Of a stretch of 64,000 bases of DNA, positions 8,747 to 17,770 are shown piece by piece. Source of the DNA: Anaerolineae bacterium (lineage in GTDB: Bacteria > Chloroflexota > Anaerolineae > Promineifilales > Promineifilaceae); the NCBI GenBank assembly GCA_023382655.1, contig JAHDWK010000032.1:1-64000 (forward strand). Direction: 5' to 3'. The notes below the pieces were generated by a model, which searched no databases, was not told the origin of the DNA, and saw nothing but the letters and a program-made list of their open reading frames with translations. The first letter of the stretch is position 1. Each line of letters starts with the position of its first letter. A program made the position numbers and the translations under genes.

Positions 8747-10414
8747 ATGAACATGCAGTTTGATCGGTATTATCGTTATGAAGAGTTGACGGCCGTCCTC
8801 CAGCACTGGACCACCCAATATCCCAATCTCTGCAAAGTGGAAAGCCTGGGAACCAGCTTTGAGGGGCGGGACATCTGGGTGTTGATCCTGACCAATTTTG
8901 CCACCGGGCCAGACGAAGAAAAACCAGCCTATTGGGCTGACGGTAACATTCATGCCACCGAAGTGTCCGCTTCCACAGCCGCACTTTACTTAGCGCACAA
9001 ATTGCTGACGCAGTATGGGCAGGATGACAAAGTGACCTATGCTCTGGACAGCCGCGCCTTTTACATTGTGCCCCGACTGAATCCGGATGGGGCGGAGTGG
9101 GCATTGGCCGACCGGCCCAAATATGTGCGCAGCAGCACACGGCCGTACCCCCGCACCGATGAACTGGATGGGCTGCACCAGGAAGATGTGGACGGCGACG
9201 GCCGTATTCTGCAAATGCGCCTCAAAGACCCCAATGGTTCCTGGAAACCCCACCCTGAAGAACCCCGCCTGATGATCCCCCGCGACCCCGACGAACCACC
9301 CGGCGGCAACTTTTACCGCCTGCTGCCCGAAGGTCGTATTAAAAATTATGATGGCGTCCTCATCAAATACGCTCCGTCGCTGCAAGGGCTGGATTTGAAC
9401 CGGCAGTTCCCGGTATTTTGGGAGCCAAACCAGCACGGCGCCGGCCATTACCCCGGCAGCGAACCGGAACCGGCGGCAGCCATGCGTTTTATTGCCGATC
9501 ATCCCAACATTACCGGGTCGGTGAGTTTTCACACCTTCAGCGGCGTCTACCTGCGCCCGCCCACCAAAGCCGCCGATGACACGCTGCCCACTCTCGACCT
9601 GTATACCTACAAAACACTGGGGAAAAAGGCGGAAGAGCTGACCGGCTATCCGGCCATTTCTATTTTTCACGATTTCAAATATGACCCCAAAGAGTACATC
9701 AAGGGCACGTTTGATGATTGGATGTATGAACATTTGGGCGTCTATGCCTGGACGTGCGAGATTTGGAGCGTGCAGCGGCAGGCGGGTATTAAAGAGTACA
9801 AATACATTGACTGGTTCCGCGAACATCCCATTGAAGATGATCTGAAGATTTTGAAGTGGAACGATGAAGTTTTGAACGGTGAAGGGATTGTAGAGTGGTA
9901 CGAGTTTGAGCACCCGCAGTTGGGTACGGTGGAGTTGGGCGGCTGGCATAACTTTGTCACCTGGCGCAACCCGCCGAATAAACTATTGGAAAAGGAAATT
10001 GCGCCGCTGGCCGATTTTGCCATTTTCAGCGCCCTGGTTTCGCCGCGTTTGGACTGGTATGACGTGATGAAGCAGTCGCACGGCCGTGTCCATCACCTGC
10101 GCGCCGTTGTCCACAATACCGGCTGGCTGCCCACCAACGTCAGCAAACGGGCGTTGGAAATGAAGGTGGTGCGTGAATTGGAAGTGGACATCAAGCTGCC
10201 GGACGGGGCCAAACTGCTCACCGGGCAGGAAAAGACGATGTTGGGGCAATTAAACGGCCGTGACCAAAAAGGCCAGTTCCCCATGTGGAGCGACGACAGC
10301 ACCAGCGAACGCGCCAAAGTGGAATGGGTGATCGAGGCGGATCCCGGCAGCGTGGTGGAGGTAACGGCCGTGCACCCCCGCGCCGGTACCATTCGCCAGA
10401 CGATTACGTTGTAA
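8747..10414 (+). CDS. M14-family zinc carboxypeptidase
   Basis: A 555-aa metallopeptidase. The zinc-binding HxxE is H69/E72 in GNIHATEVSAS, the third ligand is H262 in VSFHTFSGVYLRP and the general-base glutamate is probably E338 in WTCEIWSV. The stretch LDLNRQFP corresponds to the substrate-binding Asn-Arg pair. No signal peptide is visible, so the enzyme may be cytoplasmic or leave by another route. The C-terminal ~130 residues are beta-rich and could be a transthyretin-like accessory domain, common in this family. AAAAGGAG precedes the ATG and a good promoter lies upstream. A perfect 15-bp hairpin follows the stop, so it is probably monocistronic. Specificity, N-acyl or C-terminal amino acid, cannot be told. 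Confidence 0.9.
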   Translation: MNMQFDRYYRYEELTAVLQHWTTQYPNLCKVESLGTSFEGRDIWVLILTNFATGPDEEKPAYWADGNIHATEVSASTAALYLAHKLLTQYGQDDKVTYALDSRAFYIVPRLNPDGAEWALADRPKYVRSSTRPYPRTDELDGLHQEDVDGDGRILQMRLKDPNGSWKPHPEEPRLMIPRDPDEPPGGNFYRLLPEGRIKNYDGVLIKYAPSLQGLDLNRQFPVFWEPNQHGAGHYPGSEPEPAAAMRFIADHPNITGSVSFHTFSGVYLRPPTKAADDTLPTLDLYTYKTLGKKAEELTGYPAISIFHDFKYDPKEYIKGTFDDWMYEHLGVYAWTCEIWSVQRQAGIKEYKYIDWFREHPIEDDLKILKWNDEVLNGEGIVEWYEFEHPQLGTVELGGWHNFVTWRNPPNKLLEKEIAPLADFAIFSALVSPRLDWYDVMKQSHGRVHHLRAVVHNTGWLPTNVSKRALEMKVVRELEVDIKLPDGAKLLTGQEKTMLGQLNGRDQKGQFPMWSDDSTSERAKVEWVIEADPGSVVEVTAVHPRAGTIRQTITL

Positions 10415-10417
10415 ACC

Positions 10418-10450
10418 AGAAATCGGGTTTCTCCCAGAAACCCGATTTCT
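10418..10450. terminator. Perfect 15-bp hairpin after the M14 peptidase
   Basis: AGAAATCGGGTTTCT (10418-10432) and its exact complement (10436-10450) flank a CCC loop. It starts 3 nt after the stop codon. The same words, in another order, form the hairpin at 37871-37907, so it belongs to a dispersed palindrome family and may also end transcription. Confidence 0.6.
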
Positions 10451-10542
10451 TGCTAGTCTCCGTCGTTAGAAGACAGTTAGCCAACCGACCCAAACCAATC
10501 TAAACTTTAGGCAATGTTGCGTTTCTGTGCCAGAATGAGAGT

Positions 10543-10986
10543 ATGGATTCAGAGTCAATATGCCCAGAATGTGGCGCAGTTTTGCCCACTGGGCAATCAT
10601 GTCAGGAACTCTTTGACCAGATGTTATTTTGGGAATGGGAGTCTCCACCATTAAGTGAAGTGCATCATCTGATGGTACTATGTTTTCATTTGCAGCATCC
10701 CCACCTGTATTCACCGGAAGGGTTGGCCTATGCGCGGCAGCTTCTAGACCAATTTGTGGTGCAAGGACTATCTCCCGCCGAAGTTCGCCAACAGAACCGC
10801 GCCCAGGTGAATTCGAGCAACCGCGCCTGGAAAATCACGGGCACGGTCGTTTCCTTTGGCGCGTATGAACATCCCGTAAGATGGACAATGACGGCCGCAG
10901 ACGTGATTACCGGTGGCCCCGAAAATTATGGTGCGCGGGTGCACGCCTGGGCACAATCTATCCAGCAGGCATTAACACGGCCGTAA
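10543..10986 (+). CDS. DUF5946 family protein
   Basis: A 147-aa cytoplasmic protein. It opens with a CPECG zinc-ribbon-like pair (CPECGAVLPTGQSC), followed by the family signature around LFDQMLFWEWE and the histidine-rich VHHLMVLCFHLQHPHLYS. The conserved tail MTAADV..A..YGARVHAWAQS is also present. These match my recollection of DUF5946, whose function is not known. The ribosome site is weak (GAGAG). Only 15 nt separate it from the subtilase gene, so the two are probably co-transcribed. The histidine and cysteine content suggests a bound metal. Confidence 0.75.
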   Translation: MDSESICPECGAVLPTGQSCQELFDQMLFWEWESPPLSEVHHLMVLCFHLQHPHLYSPEGLAYARQLLDQFVVQGLSPAEVRQQNRAQVNSSNRAWKITGTVVSFGAYEHPVRWTMTAADVITGGPENYGARVHAWAQSIQQALTRP

Positions 10987-11001
10987 ACAAAGGTTTATTT
11001 T

Positions 11002-13494
11002 ATGCAAGAATCAATCAACGAAAATTCTGCAAACGGGTTCGCCTGGGGCGGGCGCATTCTGGTTATTCTCCTGGCAATCTGGGTGGTCAATGTGGTATGG
11101 AGCGCACAAACCATTGTCTGGTTTGTGGTGGGCAATGGCGGTGCGGAAAATGGCTGGCCCTGGGTGTGGGCGTCGCTGATTCAGGTGGGATTGATGGCCG
11201 TACCCCTGCTCCTCCTGGCCTGGAAATGGCCCACCCCTCGCTACCGCGCCATCTTCCAAAGCTGGCTGCTGGCCTGCCTTTACCCCCTGTTGCTGGTCCC
11301 CACCCGGCTCTTCCAGCCCACGCAAAGTCAGCTCGTTCTGCTCAGCCAACTTCTGTTAACCCTACTTGTTGTTGTCCTCCTTCTTTTTCTTAACAGATCG
11401 AAGTCCGATACGGACTTCAGACTTCGGACCTCCGATTACAGATCACCGATCACCGATTACCGATTACCTCGTGCCTGGCTAGCGGTGGGCACGGCCGTCT
11501 TCATTTCCCTGCCCTGGTTTATTTGGGGCGCGTTGGGGTCGCCGTTGGATACTTTGCTCAGTTTACTGTTGGGGCTGGCGTGGGGTGGGGTGGTGGTGTT
11601 AGCCAGCCGTCCCTGGCTGCGTTCGTTGGCTGAGGATTCACGGGGGTTGGGGTGGGATATGCTGACGGGGGGGGTGGTGATGGGCACGGCCGTACTCATC
11701 CTGGCGTCCGGTCTTAGCTTCAACGGCGTGCAACTGTTGGCGATGATGGCTTTACCGGCGCTTGGTTGGGCGCTGATGGGCACGGCCGTTGCTGATGACA
11801 ACCACACGCGGGCTACGGGATTGCTGGCCGGTTTCGCTGCTGCTTTTGTCCTCATGTTCACCGACAGTGACGGTATTTTCCTCAACGCCTTTGATGGTAT
11901 TTTGCGTTATTCGTTTCAGGCTGCTTTTTTCTCTATGTGGTTGGCCTGGTTGATTGGTTTTTTAATGCTGCTGTTCAGGAAGTGGCTGGTGCAGGCGGGG
12001 CACGGCCGTATCCTACCCATCCTCTCTATTATTACCATCATCCTCGGTGCAACCCTTTATTTTCTTGCCGGGCAAGCGGGCTTTTATGGCGACCGGCTGT
12101 TTGTCATCCTCAAGGAGCAGGCGGATGTGTCGGCGGCGGTGGGGATGGCGGATTACGACGGCCGTCGCCAATTTGTTTATGACACGCTGACTAATCACGC
12201 CAATGAAACACAGGCTGATTTACGCCAATCGCTGGATCGGCTGGGCGTGGATTACACGCCGTACTATCTGGTGAACGCCATTGAAGTGCGCGGCGGGCTG
12301 CTGCATCGGCTTTGGCTCTCCACGCGGCCAGAAGTGGATCGTATTATCCCCAGCCCGGTGCTGCGCCCCACACACAGCGATTTGGGCATTCCCACAGAGT
12401 TGGGCGCGGCCCCGTCTGCGCCGCCGTGGAATCTGACGAACATTGGCGCGGAGCGGGCGTGGGCGGAATTTGGCGCGCGGGGGCAGGGCATCATTATTGG
12501 GCAGAGCGATTCGGGGGTGCAGTGGGATCATCCTGAACTGCGGGACAGTTATTTGGGAGACGCTGGCAATCACAGCGGCTATTGGCTGGATCCGTGGCGG
12601 GGCGCGGCCGTACCCACCGACAGCAGCGGGCATGGCACACACACCCTCGGTTCGGTGTTGGGCAACAGCGTGGGTGTGGCCCCGGATGCGCAATGGTTCG
12701 GCTGCGCGAATCTGGTGCGCAATTTGGGCAACCCCGCGCTCTATCTGGATTGTATGCAGTTCATGTTGGCCCCGTATGCGCAAGGGGGTGATCCCTTTGT
12801 AGACGGCCGTGCCACGCAATCGGCGCACGTGCTGAACAACTCCTGGGGATGCCCGGAAAATTATGAAGGATGTGACCCGTTGTCGCTGTTGACGGCCGTG
12901 CAAGCGTTACGGGTGGCGGGCATCTTTGTCGTCGCTTCCGCCGGGAATTCCGGGCCGGATTGCAGCACCGTCGCCGACCCGCTGCCGTTGTACGACGAAG
13001 TATTTTCAGTGGGGGCGGTGGATGTGAACAACAACATCGCCAGCTTCAGCAGCGTGGGGCCGGTGTTGGCCGATGGCAGCAGGCGCGTCAAACCGGATAT
13101 TGTGGCGCCGGGCGTGGATGTGTTATCCGCCTGGCCGGGTAATGGGTATGCTTATTCCAGCGGCACTTCAATGGCCGGGCCGCATGTGGTCGGGGTGGTA
13201 GCCCTCATCTGGTCGGCCAACCCGGCGTTGCTGGGCGATATTGAGGCGACCGAGGAGATTTTGCGGGCCAGCGCCAACCCTTACCGACCCTCAACAGCCA
13301 CAACTTTACCCGCTGGATTAGAGGAAATGAATGAGGAAACGGCCGCGCTGCTGTCCCCCATGCTGAACCAGGCTGCCGACCCGATAGGGGATACCTGTCT
13401 GGCGCAAACGGACACGGCCGTTGTGCCCAACAACATCGCCGGCTATGGCATTGTCAATGCCTATGAAGCCGTGCGCCTGGCTTTGGAGAGGTAA
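11002..13494 (+). CDS. Multi-pass membrane subtilisin-like (S8) peptidase
   Basis: An 830-aa protein. Residues ~10-375 contain about ten hydrophobic helices, and the C-terminal ~450 residues are a complete S8 peptidase. The catalytic triad is Asp503 (IIGQSDSGVQWDH), His544 (SSGHGTHTLGSV) and Ser723 (SGTSMAGPHVV), with the oxyanion Asn in NNSWGCPENYEG. A region with inhibitor-like I9 character (DTLTNHANETQADLRQSLDR) precedes the catalytic part and may be an intramolecular propeptide. Cysteine pairs in the catalytic domain suggest an extracytoplasmic location. Residues ~133-155, between two membrane helices, are encoded by a heptamer-iterated repeat identical in words to intergenic copies. The stop codon lies in a perfect 16-bp palindrome. 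Confidence 0.9.
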   Translation: MQESINENSANGFAWGGRILVILLAIWVVNVVWSAQTIVWFVVGNGGAENGWPWVWASLIQVGLMAVPLLLLAWKWPTPRYRAIFQSWLLACLYPLLLVPTRLFQPTQSQLVLLSQLLLTLLVVVLLLFLNRSKSDTDFRLRTSDYRSPITDYRLPRAWLAVGTAVFISLPWFIWGALGSPLDTLLSLLLGLAWGGVVVLASRPWLRSLAEDSRGLGWDMLTGGVVMGTAVLILASGLSFNGVQLLAMMALPALGWALMGTAVADDNHTRATGLLAGFAAAFVLMFTDSDGIFLNAFDGILRYSFQAAFFSMWLAWLIGFLMLLFRKWLVQAGHGRILPILSIITIILGATLYFLAGQAGFYGDRLFVILKEQADVSAAVGMADYDGRRQFVYDTLTNHANETQADLRQSLDRLGVDYTPYYLVNAIEVRGGLLHRLWLSTRPEVDRIIPSPVLRPTHSDLGIPTELGAAPSAPPWNLTNIGAERAWAEFGARGQGIIIGQSDSGVQWDHPELRDSYLGDAGNHSGYWLDPWRGAAVPTDSSGHGTHTLGSVLGNSVGVAPDAQWFGCANLVRNLGNPALYLDCMQFMLAPYAQGGDPFVDGRATQSAHVLNNSWGCPENYEGCDPLSLLTAVQALRVAGIFVVASAGNSGPDCSTVADPLPLYDEVFSVGAVDVNNNIASFSSVGPVLADGSRRVKPDIVAPGVDVLSAWPGNGYAYSSGTSMAGPHVVGVVALIWSANPALLGDIEATEEILRASANPYRPSTATTLPAGLEEMNEETAALLSPMLNQAADPIGDTCLAQTDTAVVPNNIAGYGIVNAYEAVRLALER
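11400..11466. repeat. Heptamer-iterated element inside the subtilase gene
   Basis: A CGAAGTCCG/CGGACTTC palindrome is followed by four tandem words ACCGATC/ACCGATT. The same words occur at 3826-3884, 18687-18746 and 22614-22687. Here it is in frame and encodes an arginine/aspartate-rich loop containing DYRSPITDYRLP, which repeats DYR at a 7-residue interval because 7 nt x 3 equals 7 codons. Confidence 0.85.
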
Positions 13495-13520
13495 CGCGAT
13501 TTGGCAAATCGCGTTACCTC
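13488..13520. terminator. Perfect 16-bp palindrome at the subtilase stop
   Basis: GAGGTAACGCGATTTG and its complement are separated by one base and include the TAA stop. It is likely to end the DUF5946-subtilase transcript by structure alone; no T-run follows. Confidence 0.55.
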
Positions 13521-13621
13521 GGGTCGCGGCGACCGGTCACAGTCGGTAGCCGCATTGCCGCAGGTGTTACCGCAGTTGCAGCAGCAAGGGTATGTGTTTA
13601 ACGTAGTGTGCCGTTAAGAGT

Positions 13622-13655
13622 ACACCTGGCAGGTCTCAGAAGACCTGTCAGGTGT
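13622..13655. repeat. CAGGTCT palindrome at the phosphoribosyltransferase stop
   Basis: ACACCTGGCAGGTCT and AGACCTGTCAGGTGT pair over 15 positions with one mismatch around a 4-nt loop. The convergent phosphoribosyltransferase gene ends inside it, taking its last residues and TGA from the repeat. A near-identical copy lies at 25401-25434. Confidence 0.8.
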
Positions 13656-14208
13656 GGTCATGGTCAACAAATACCGGCAGGTTGCCCAATGCCACCACGT
13701 GTGACCAGTCGGCGTCGCCTTCGGTGAAGATGGCGGCGATTTGGGCGATGGTACCACCAGCTTTGTTGACGACCGTTTCCATGCCTTGCAAGGTGCTGCC
13801 AGTGCTGATTACGTCATCTACCAGAATGACACGCTGTCCCTGAATGATGGCCCGGTCTTTTTCGTCCAGGTAGAGGGTTTGTGGTTTGCCGGTGGTGATG
13901 GAGACAGTCTCGGCGCTGATGGCGTCGCCCATGTAGCTCTTGTAAGTTTTGCGCAGGACGATGTAGGGTAGCCCCATGAGGGCGCTCATTTCATAGATGA
14001 GGGGGATGCTTTTGGCTTCGGCCGTGACCAGGACATTGGCCGGGGTTTCTTTCAATTTTTCGGCCAGGGCGGCAGCGGCGGCTTTAACGACGTAGGTGTC
14101 CCCGAGCATGTTGAAGATGGCAATCCGCACACCGGGCGCGACTTCAAACAGGGGGAAGTGGCGGGTGAGACCGGCCACTTCGATGGTGTAGATTTCACGT
14201 TGGTTCAT
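13648..14208 (-). CDS. apt: Adenine phosphoribosyltransferase-like protein
   Basis: A 186-aa type I phosphoribosyltransferase for purine salvage, joining a base to PRPP in the cytoplasm. The PRPP loop VILVDDVISTGSTL is exact and the flexible-loop region LRKTYKSYMGDAIS matches adenine enzymes. Length is normal. The N-terminal hood differs from typical Apt, so xanthine or hypoxanthine specificity is possible. Its ATG overlaps the last 14 nt of the upstream sensor kinase gene, implying translational coupling to a signalling protein. The ribosome site (AAGGAG) lies inside the kinase reading frame. The end of the gene is formed by a dispersed palindrome. Confidence 0.85.
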   Translation of the reverse strand: MNQREIYTIEVAGLTRHFPLFEVAPGVRIAIFNMLGDTYVVKAAAAALAEKLKETPANVLVTAEAKSIPLIYEMSALMGLPYIVLRKTYKSYMGDAISAETVSITTGKPQTLYLDEKDRAIIQGQRVILVDDVISTGSTLQGMETVVNKAGGTIAQIAAIFTEGDADWSHVVALGNLPVFVDHDHT

Positions 14209-16555
14209 ACTGTTGCTCCTTGTCAGGTTGTTTTAGCGGTAGGGTAATGATGAAGCTGGCGCCGGCTCCGGGCTGGCTGTGGGCGGTGATTGACCCATGA
14301 TGGCGCTCTACAATGCGGCGACAAATTGCCAGACCGATGCCCGTGCCTTCGTATTCGTCACGGCCGTGTAGCCGTTGGAACATGGTAAACAGACGGGGTA
14401 GATATTTCTCGTCAAAGCCTATGCCATTGTCGGCGACCGTCAATTGTACGGTGGGGGTGTGGTAGGAATTGGGCAGGATACGGCCGTTTATCTGTATCAC
14501 CGGGGGCAAATCTGGCTGCCGGAATTTTAACCCATTGCTGATCAGGTTTTGCAGCAGTTGGCGCATTTGGGTGTGGTCGGCTTCTAGGGTGGGTAATTCC
14601 CCCACAATGATCTGGCCCCCCGATACTTCTAACTCGACTTCCAGATCGGCCAGCACCTCTCGCGCAACTGCGGCCAGCGCCACCGGGCTGAAGCTGCTGC
14701 CCGGTTTGCCAATACGAGCATACATCAATAAATCTTGAATGAGCAGTTGCATTCGCGTGGCGGCACTGTCCAACCGCCGCAAATAGTCTTGACCGCGCTC
14801 ATCGAGCGTGTCGCCATACCGTTCCAGCAAGCGGCTGCTGAAGGTCTGGATTTTGCGCAGGGGTTCCTGCAAATCATGGGAGGCGACATAGGCAAAGTTG
14901 TCCAGGTCATGGTTGCTGCGCTCCAGTTCGCGGGCATACGCTTTCAAGGCGGCAGCGGCTTTCTTTTGGGGGGTAATGTCGCGGACTGTGCCGATAATGC
15001 ACAATTCTCCCTGTACATTAACAACTTCGGCCGAAAATAAGCCGTCAAAAAATTCACCCGATTTGCGCCGCGCGGTCAGTTCCAGATTGTGCACCTCCCC
15101 TTTTTCTTCCAGGATGGCGCGCAGCCGGTCGCGGCTGGTGGGGTCGGCGTAGATGTTCAGCGTGTAGGCCGTCTGCCCAATTACCTCTTCCCGCGTGTAG
15201 CCAAAGATGCGCGTGTGGGCATTGTTGATGTCAATCAGGCGGCCTTCAGTTAATGTAGAGATGGAAATACCATCACCGGTGGCGCGAAATGCTTTGGAAA
15301 AGCGTTCTTCGGAAAGACGCAAGGATTCTTCGGCTCGTTTTCGTTCGCTAATATCACGGAGGGTAGCCAGTATACGGCCGTGTCCGCCAATGTTTGAACC
15401 ACGCAAGGCGACCTCTACCCAGAACGGCTCGCCATTTTTTCGGCGCACTAACCATTCCACCAATTGTGTTCCTTCGGCCATCGTTTTTTCTATGATGGTC
15501 ATGGCTTCTGCGGCAGAATAGGGCGGTTCGTCTGTCGTTAAATCGTTTACCGTGAGTTGCCGGGCCTCATCATAGTTATAACCAAACATTTCCAACATAC
15601 GGTCATTGACATCTACCATTAAGCCGGTTTGGGTATCGTAAATGATGATAGCGTCGCTGGTGGCGTTGAAAATTTCGCGGTAATTCCGTTCGCTTTTCTG
15701 TAACGCCACGTCCCCTAAGGTCCGTTCGGTCACATCACGGGAAATACCAACCAGGCCAATGACACGGCCGTTTTTGCCATAGATGGGTGCTTTAGAAGCG
15801 GAAAACCAACGGTCACGGCCGTCTGATGGAGGATTGTACTCAATTCGATCCACAATTGGTTGCCCCGCTTTCATCATTTCCTGCTCTTCGGTAAAAAAAT
15901 TTTGTGAGAGCGGTTGTGATTGGAAATCGAAATCAGTTTTACCAATGGCCCCATAGGGGTGAGTTAACCCTAGATGCCGCGCCTGGGCGAGATTGATGCG
16001 GATGAAACGGGAATCTGTATCCTTAAAATAAATATGATCAGATATGTTATCCATTAACGCTTGCAACAAGTCCCGCTCATGGGCCAGCCGGGCATCTACC
16101 ACCAGCCGCCCCAGCACTAACCCGCTGACGGCCAGCGCATAAATGACAAAAGCAGCCGGATCATCATACATTCCCGGCCCCCCGCCACGCCAAAGTAGAA
16201 TAAACCATGTCGTCAGGGCGCTGCCAATAATGCCGGGGATGCCGATGATGACCATAGCCACAATAGGCGGCAACAAGACACCTTGGGAGACAGCCTGGGT
16301 AAGGGTGGTTTCGGGGATGGCAACGGCCGTGATGATGGTAATAAGCGTGACCGTCAGATGACGAGCGTAACGCCAGTCGCACCATGTTAGCAGCCACAGG
16401 GCGACCACAATCAGCAAGTAGACAAGATACCGGGGACGTTGTGTCGCCAGGTAACCTTCCGGCTGCCACCAGGTGCTAACGAAGACAAGCACCAGGCTCA
16501 GAAAAACAAACGAAATAAGAGCAAGCGCCGTTTGGCGTTGTGTAATCTGCCCCAT
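14195..16555 (-). CDS. Membrane multi-PAS sensor histidine kinase
   Basis: A 786-aa kinase. Five or six N-terminal membrane helices (residues ~10-160, MASE-like) are followed by three PAS domains (~165-290, ~295-420 and ~425-545). The HisKA domain has its phospho-acceptor in VASHDLQEPLRKI, and the HATPase domain has LLQNLISNGLKF, DNGIGFD and GTGIGLAICR. No receiver domain is present. AGGAGG precedes the ATG. It overlaps the phosphoribosyltransferase start by 14 nt. The kinase core is closely similar along its whole length to that of 3872-6256, so the two are paralogues that differ in their sensory parts: this one lacks GAF and has an extra PAS. The partner regulator is not identifiable. Confidence 0.9.
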   Translation of the reverse strand: MGQITQRQTALALISFVFLSLVLVFVSTWWQPEGYLATQRPRYLVYLLIVVALWLLTWCDWRYARHLTVTLITIITAVAIPETTLTQAVSQGVLLPPIVAMVIIGIPGIIGSALTTWFILLWRGGGPGMYDDPAAFVIYALAVSGLVLGRLVVDARLAHERDLLQALMDNISDHIYFKDTDSRFIRINLAQARHLGLTHPYGAIGKTDFDFQSQPLSQNFFTEEQEMMKAGQPIVDRIEYNPPSDGRDRWFSASKAPIYGKNGRVIGLVGISRDVTERTLGDVALQKSERNYREIFNATSDAIIIYDTQTGLMVDVNDRMLEMFGYNYDEARQLTVNDLTTDEPPYSAAEAMTIIEKTMAEGTQLVEWLVRRKNGEPFWVEVALRGSNIGGHGRILATLRDISERKRAEESLRLSEERFSKAFRATGDGISISTLTEGRLIDINNAHTRIFGYTREEVIGQTAYTLNIYADPTSRDRLRAILEEKGEVHNLELTARRKSGEFFDGLFSAEVVNVQGELCIIGTVRDITPQKKAAAALKAYARELERSNHDLDNFAYVASHDLQEPLRKIQTFSSRLLERYGDTLDERGQDYLRRLDSAATRMQLLIQDLLMYARIGKPGSSFSPVALAAVAREVLADLEVELEVSGGQIIVGELPTLEADHTQMRQLLQNLISNGLKFRQPDLPPVIQINGRILPNSYHTPTVQLTVADNGIGFDEKYLPRLFTMFQRLHGRDEYEGTGIGLAICRRIVERHHGSITAHSQPGAGASFIITLPLKQPDKEQQYEPT

Positions 16556-16641
16556 ACCGCCTCCTGTTAGTTTAGTAGGGAGAGGCCCAGTTTTTCTGTG
16601 AGAGTTTAGTGGAACTTTATATTCTCGTCTATGACCAGGAA

Positions 16642-16672
16642 TAAAAAAAGAGGCTCTGCAACGAGAGCCTCT
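16642..16672 (-). terminator. Rho-independent terminator of the DUF59-sufR unit
   Basis: On the minus strand a 9-bp stem (AGAGGCTCT with AGAGCCTCT, 6-nt loop) is followed directly by a run of seven T. It lies 45 nt after the stop of the MIP18-like gene. Confidence 0.85.
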
Positions 16673-16717
16673 AACGTTTATTTGAGCGTAAGAGCAGTGC
16701 TTGAGGGGCGGTTTGGG

Positions 16718-17023
16718 TTAAAACAGACCCCAATCTCCACCGGCGCCCTCTTCCATCATCGAAGGGTCCCACAGCTCAGTGCCGATTTCCACAGTGACGC
16801 CGCCCCCCATCACTTTGTTGCCCACCATGCGCACCTGTTCAATCAGTTGTGGCCCGTAGGGGCAAAAAGGGGTGGTCAAAATCATGGTGAGGTTGGCGGT
16901 ATCATTTTCTTCGTTCACGTCAATCCCCCGAATGAGACCAAGTTCGACTACATTCAAACCAATCTCTGGGTCAATGACCACCCGCAGGCTTTCCATCAAT
17001 TCTTCGTCTTTTGTTGTTACCAT
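16718..17023 (-). CDS. MIP18/DUF59 family Fe-S assembly protein (SufT-like)
   Basis: A 101-aa member of the MIP18 (DUF59) family. It shows the core RVVIDPEIGLNVVELGLIRG, the reactive cysteine motif TTPFCPYGP and the MVxxxVxxVGG-like segment. Relatives assist late steps of iron-sulfur cluster maturation. It lies 13 nt downstream of the SufR-like repressor gene on the minus strand, and the pair diverges from the suf operon, which supports that role. GGAG lies 7 nt before the ATG at 17023; an upstream TTG at 17029 is less likely. It ends before a strong terminator. An alternative is a PaaD-like factor, but the short length and context favour Fe-S assembly. Confidence 0.85.
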   Translation of the reverse strand: MVTTKDEELMESLRVVIDPEIGLNVVELGLIRGIDVNEENDTANLTMILTTPFCPYGPQLIEQVRMVGNKVMGGGVTVEIGTELWDPSMMEEGAGGDWGLF

Positions 17024-17036
17024 TATCAATCTCCAA

Positions 17037-17693
17037 TTATGATTCTACCATCACGGCCGTATTCTCGACCATTGAAAAGTGGCAGCAATCATCCCCATTT
17101 AACATGCAGCTATGCTGTTGGATGGGCACATCCAGCACAGTCAGCATCAACTCTTTATCAAAAGTGCATACTTCCTGGTGTTTTTGACCCACCGAAATGT
17201 AGGGGCAACTGTATTCGATGATTTGATACCCCTCGTGGGTGCGTTCCCATCGTGCCAAAAAGCCTTCTTCTGCCAGCAGCTCAATGACATAGTTGAGCCG
17301 ATCTTCAAAGTTGAGTGATTCAAACTCATTTTTGTGATCGTTGATCAGCGCTTTAACCACGCCGATGAAAATGTCATTGACTACCGTTTCCGGCAGCCGA
17401 TTTTTCAGTTCATCCAGCAAGCGGTTGGTGAGACTGAAGTAGCGTTGGGGGAATAATTCCTGGCCTTGTTCACTGAGGGTGTATACGTAATACGGCCGTC
17501 CTACCTTCCGCCGCACACTGTCCACTTCAATCAAGCCATCGGCCTGCAACGTGTTCAGATGGTGGCGCACCGTTACCGGCGACACATCAGCCGCCAACGC
17601 CAATTCTTCAATCGTCGCCTGTGGCGATGACTTAATGGTGTGTAAAATTAAGTCCCGTGTGCTTTTTTTGCCGTTGGTTGTTACAGATTTCAC
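17037..17693 (-). CDS. sufR: SufR-like Fe-S-sensing transcriptional repressor
   Basis: A 218-aa DNA-binding protein. The N-terminal winged helix-turn-helix of the ArsR/DeoR class (ATIEELALAADVSPVTVRHHLNTL, residues ~28-50 region) is followed by the wing VRRKVGRPYYVYTLS. The C-terminal half has a cysteine set, C-x12-C-x19-C-x6-C, that resembles the cluster-binding cysteines of cyanobacterial SufR, though the later spacings differ. It probably senses cluster supply and represses the divergent suf operon and itself. I start at GTG 17693, which has AGAAAGGA at 17701-17708; an in-frame TTG lies further upstream. A good promoter and overlapping direct repeats lie between it and sufC. Confidence 0.85.
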   Translation of the reverse strand: MKSVTTNGKKSTRDLILHTIKSSPQATIEELALAADVSPVTVRHHLNTLQADGLIEVDSVRRKVGRPYYVYTLSEQGQELFPQRYFSLTNRLLDELKNRLPETVVNDIFIGVVKALINDHKNEFESLNFEDRLNYVIELLAEEGFLARWERTHEGYQIIEYSCPYISVGQKHQEVCTFDKELMLTVLDVPIQQHSCMLNGDDCCHFSMVENTAVMVES

Positions 17694-17741
17694 GATACAA
17701 TCCTTTCTAAACAAGAGAAAACCCCCTTGTTAACAGGCCAG

Positions 17742-17770
17742 AGTATATCCAGCGGGGCTATTTTTGTCAA
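17742..17770 (-). promoter_or_regulatory. sufR promoter
   Basis: On the minus strand TTGACA (17765-17770) and TATACT (17742-17747) are separated by exactly 17 nt, a six-of-six and five-of-six match. The start would be near 17735, about 42 nt before the GTG. Confidence 0.8.

Noticed and set aside
8990..9949. Minus-strand open frame of 319 codons opposite the M14 peptidase
   Set aside because: No ribosome site or motif, and the plus strand carries the intact metal site.
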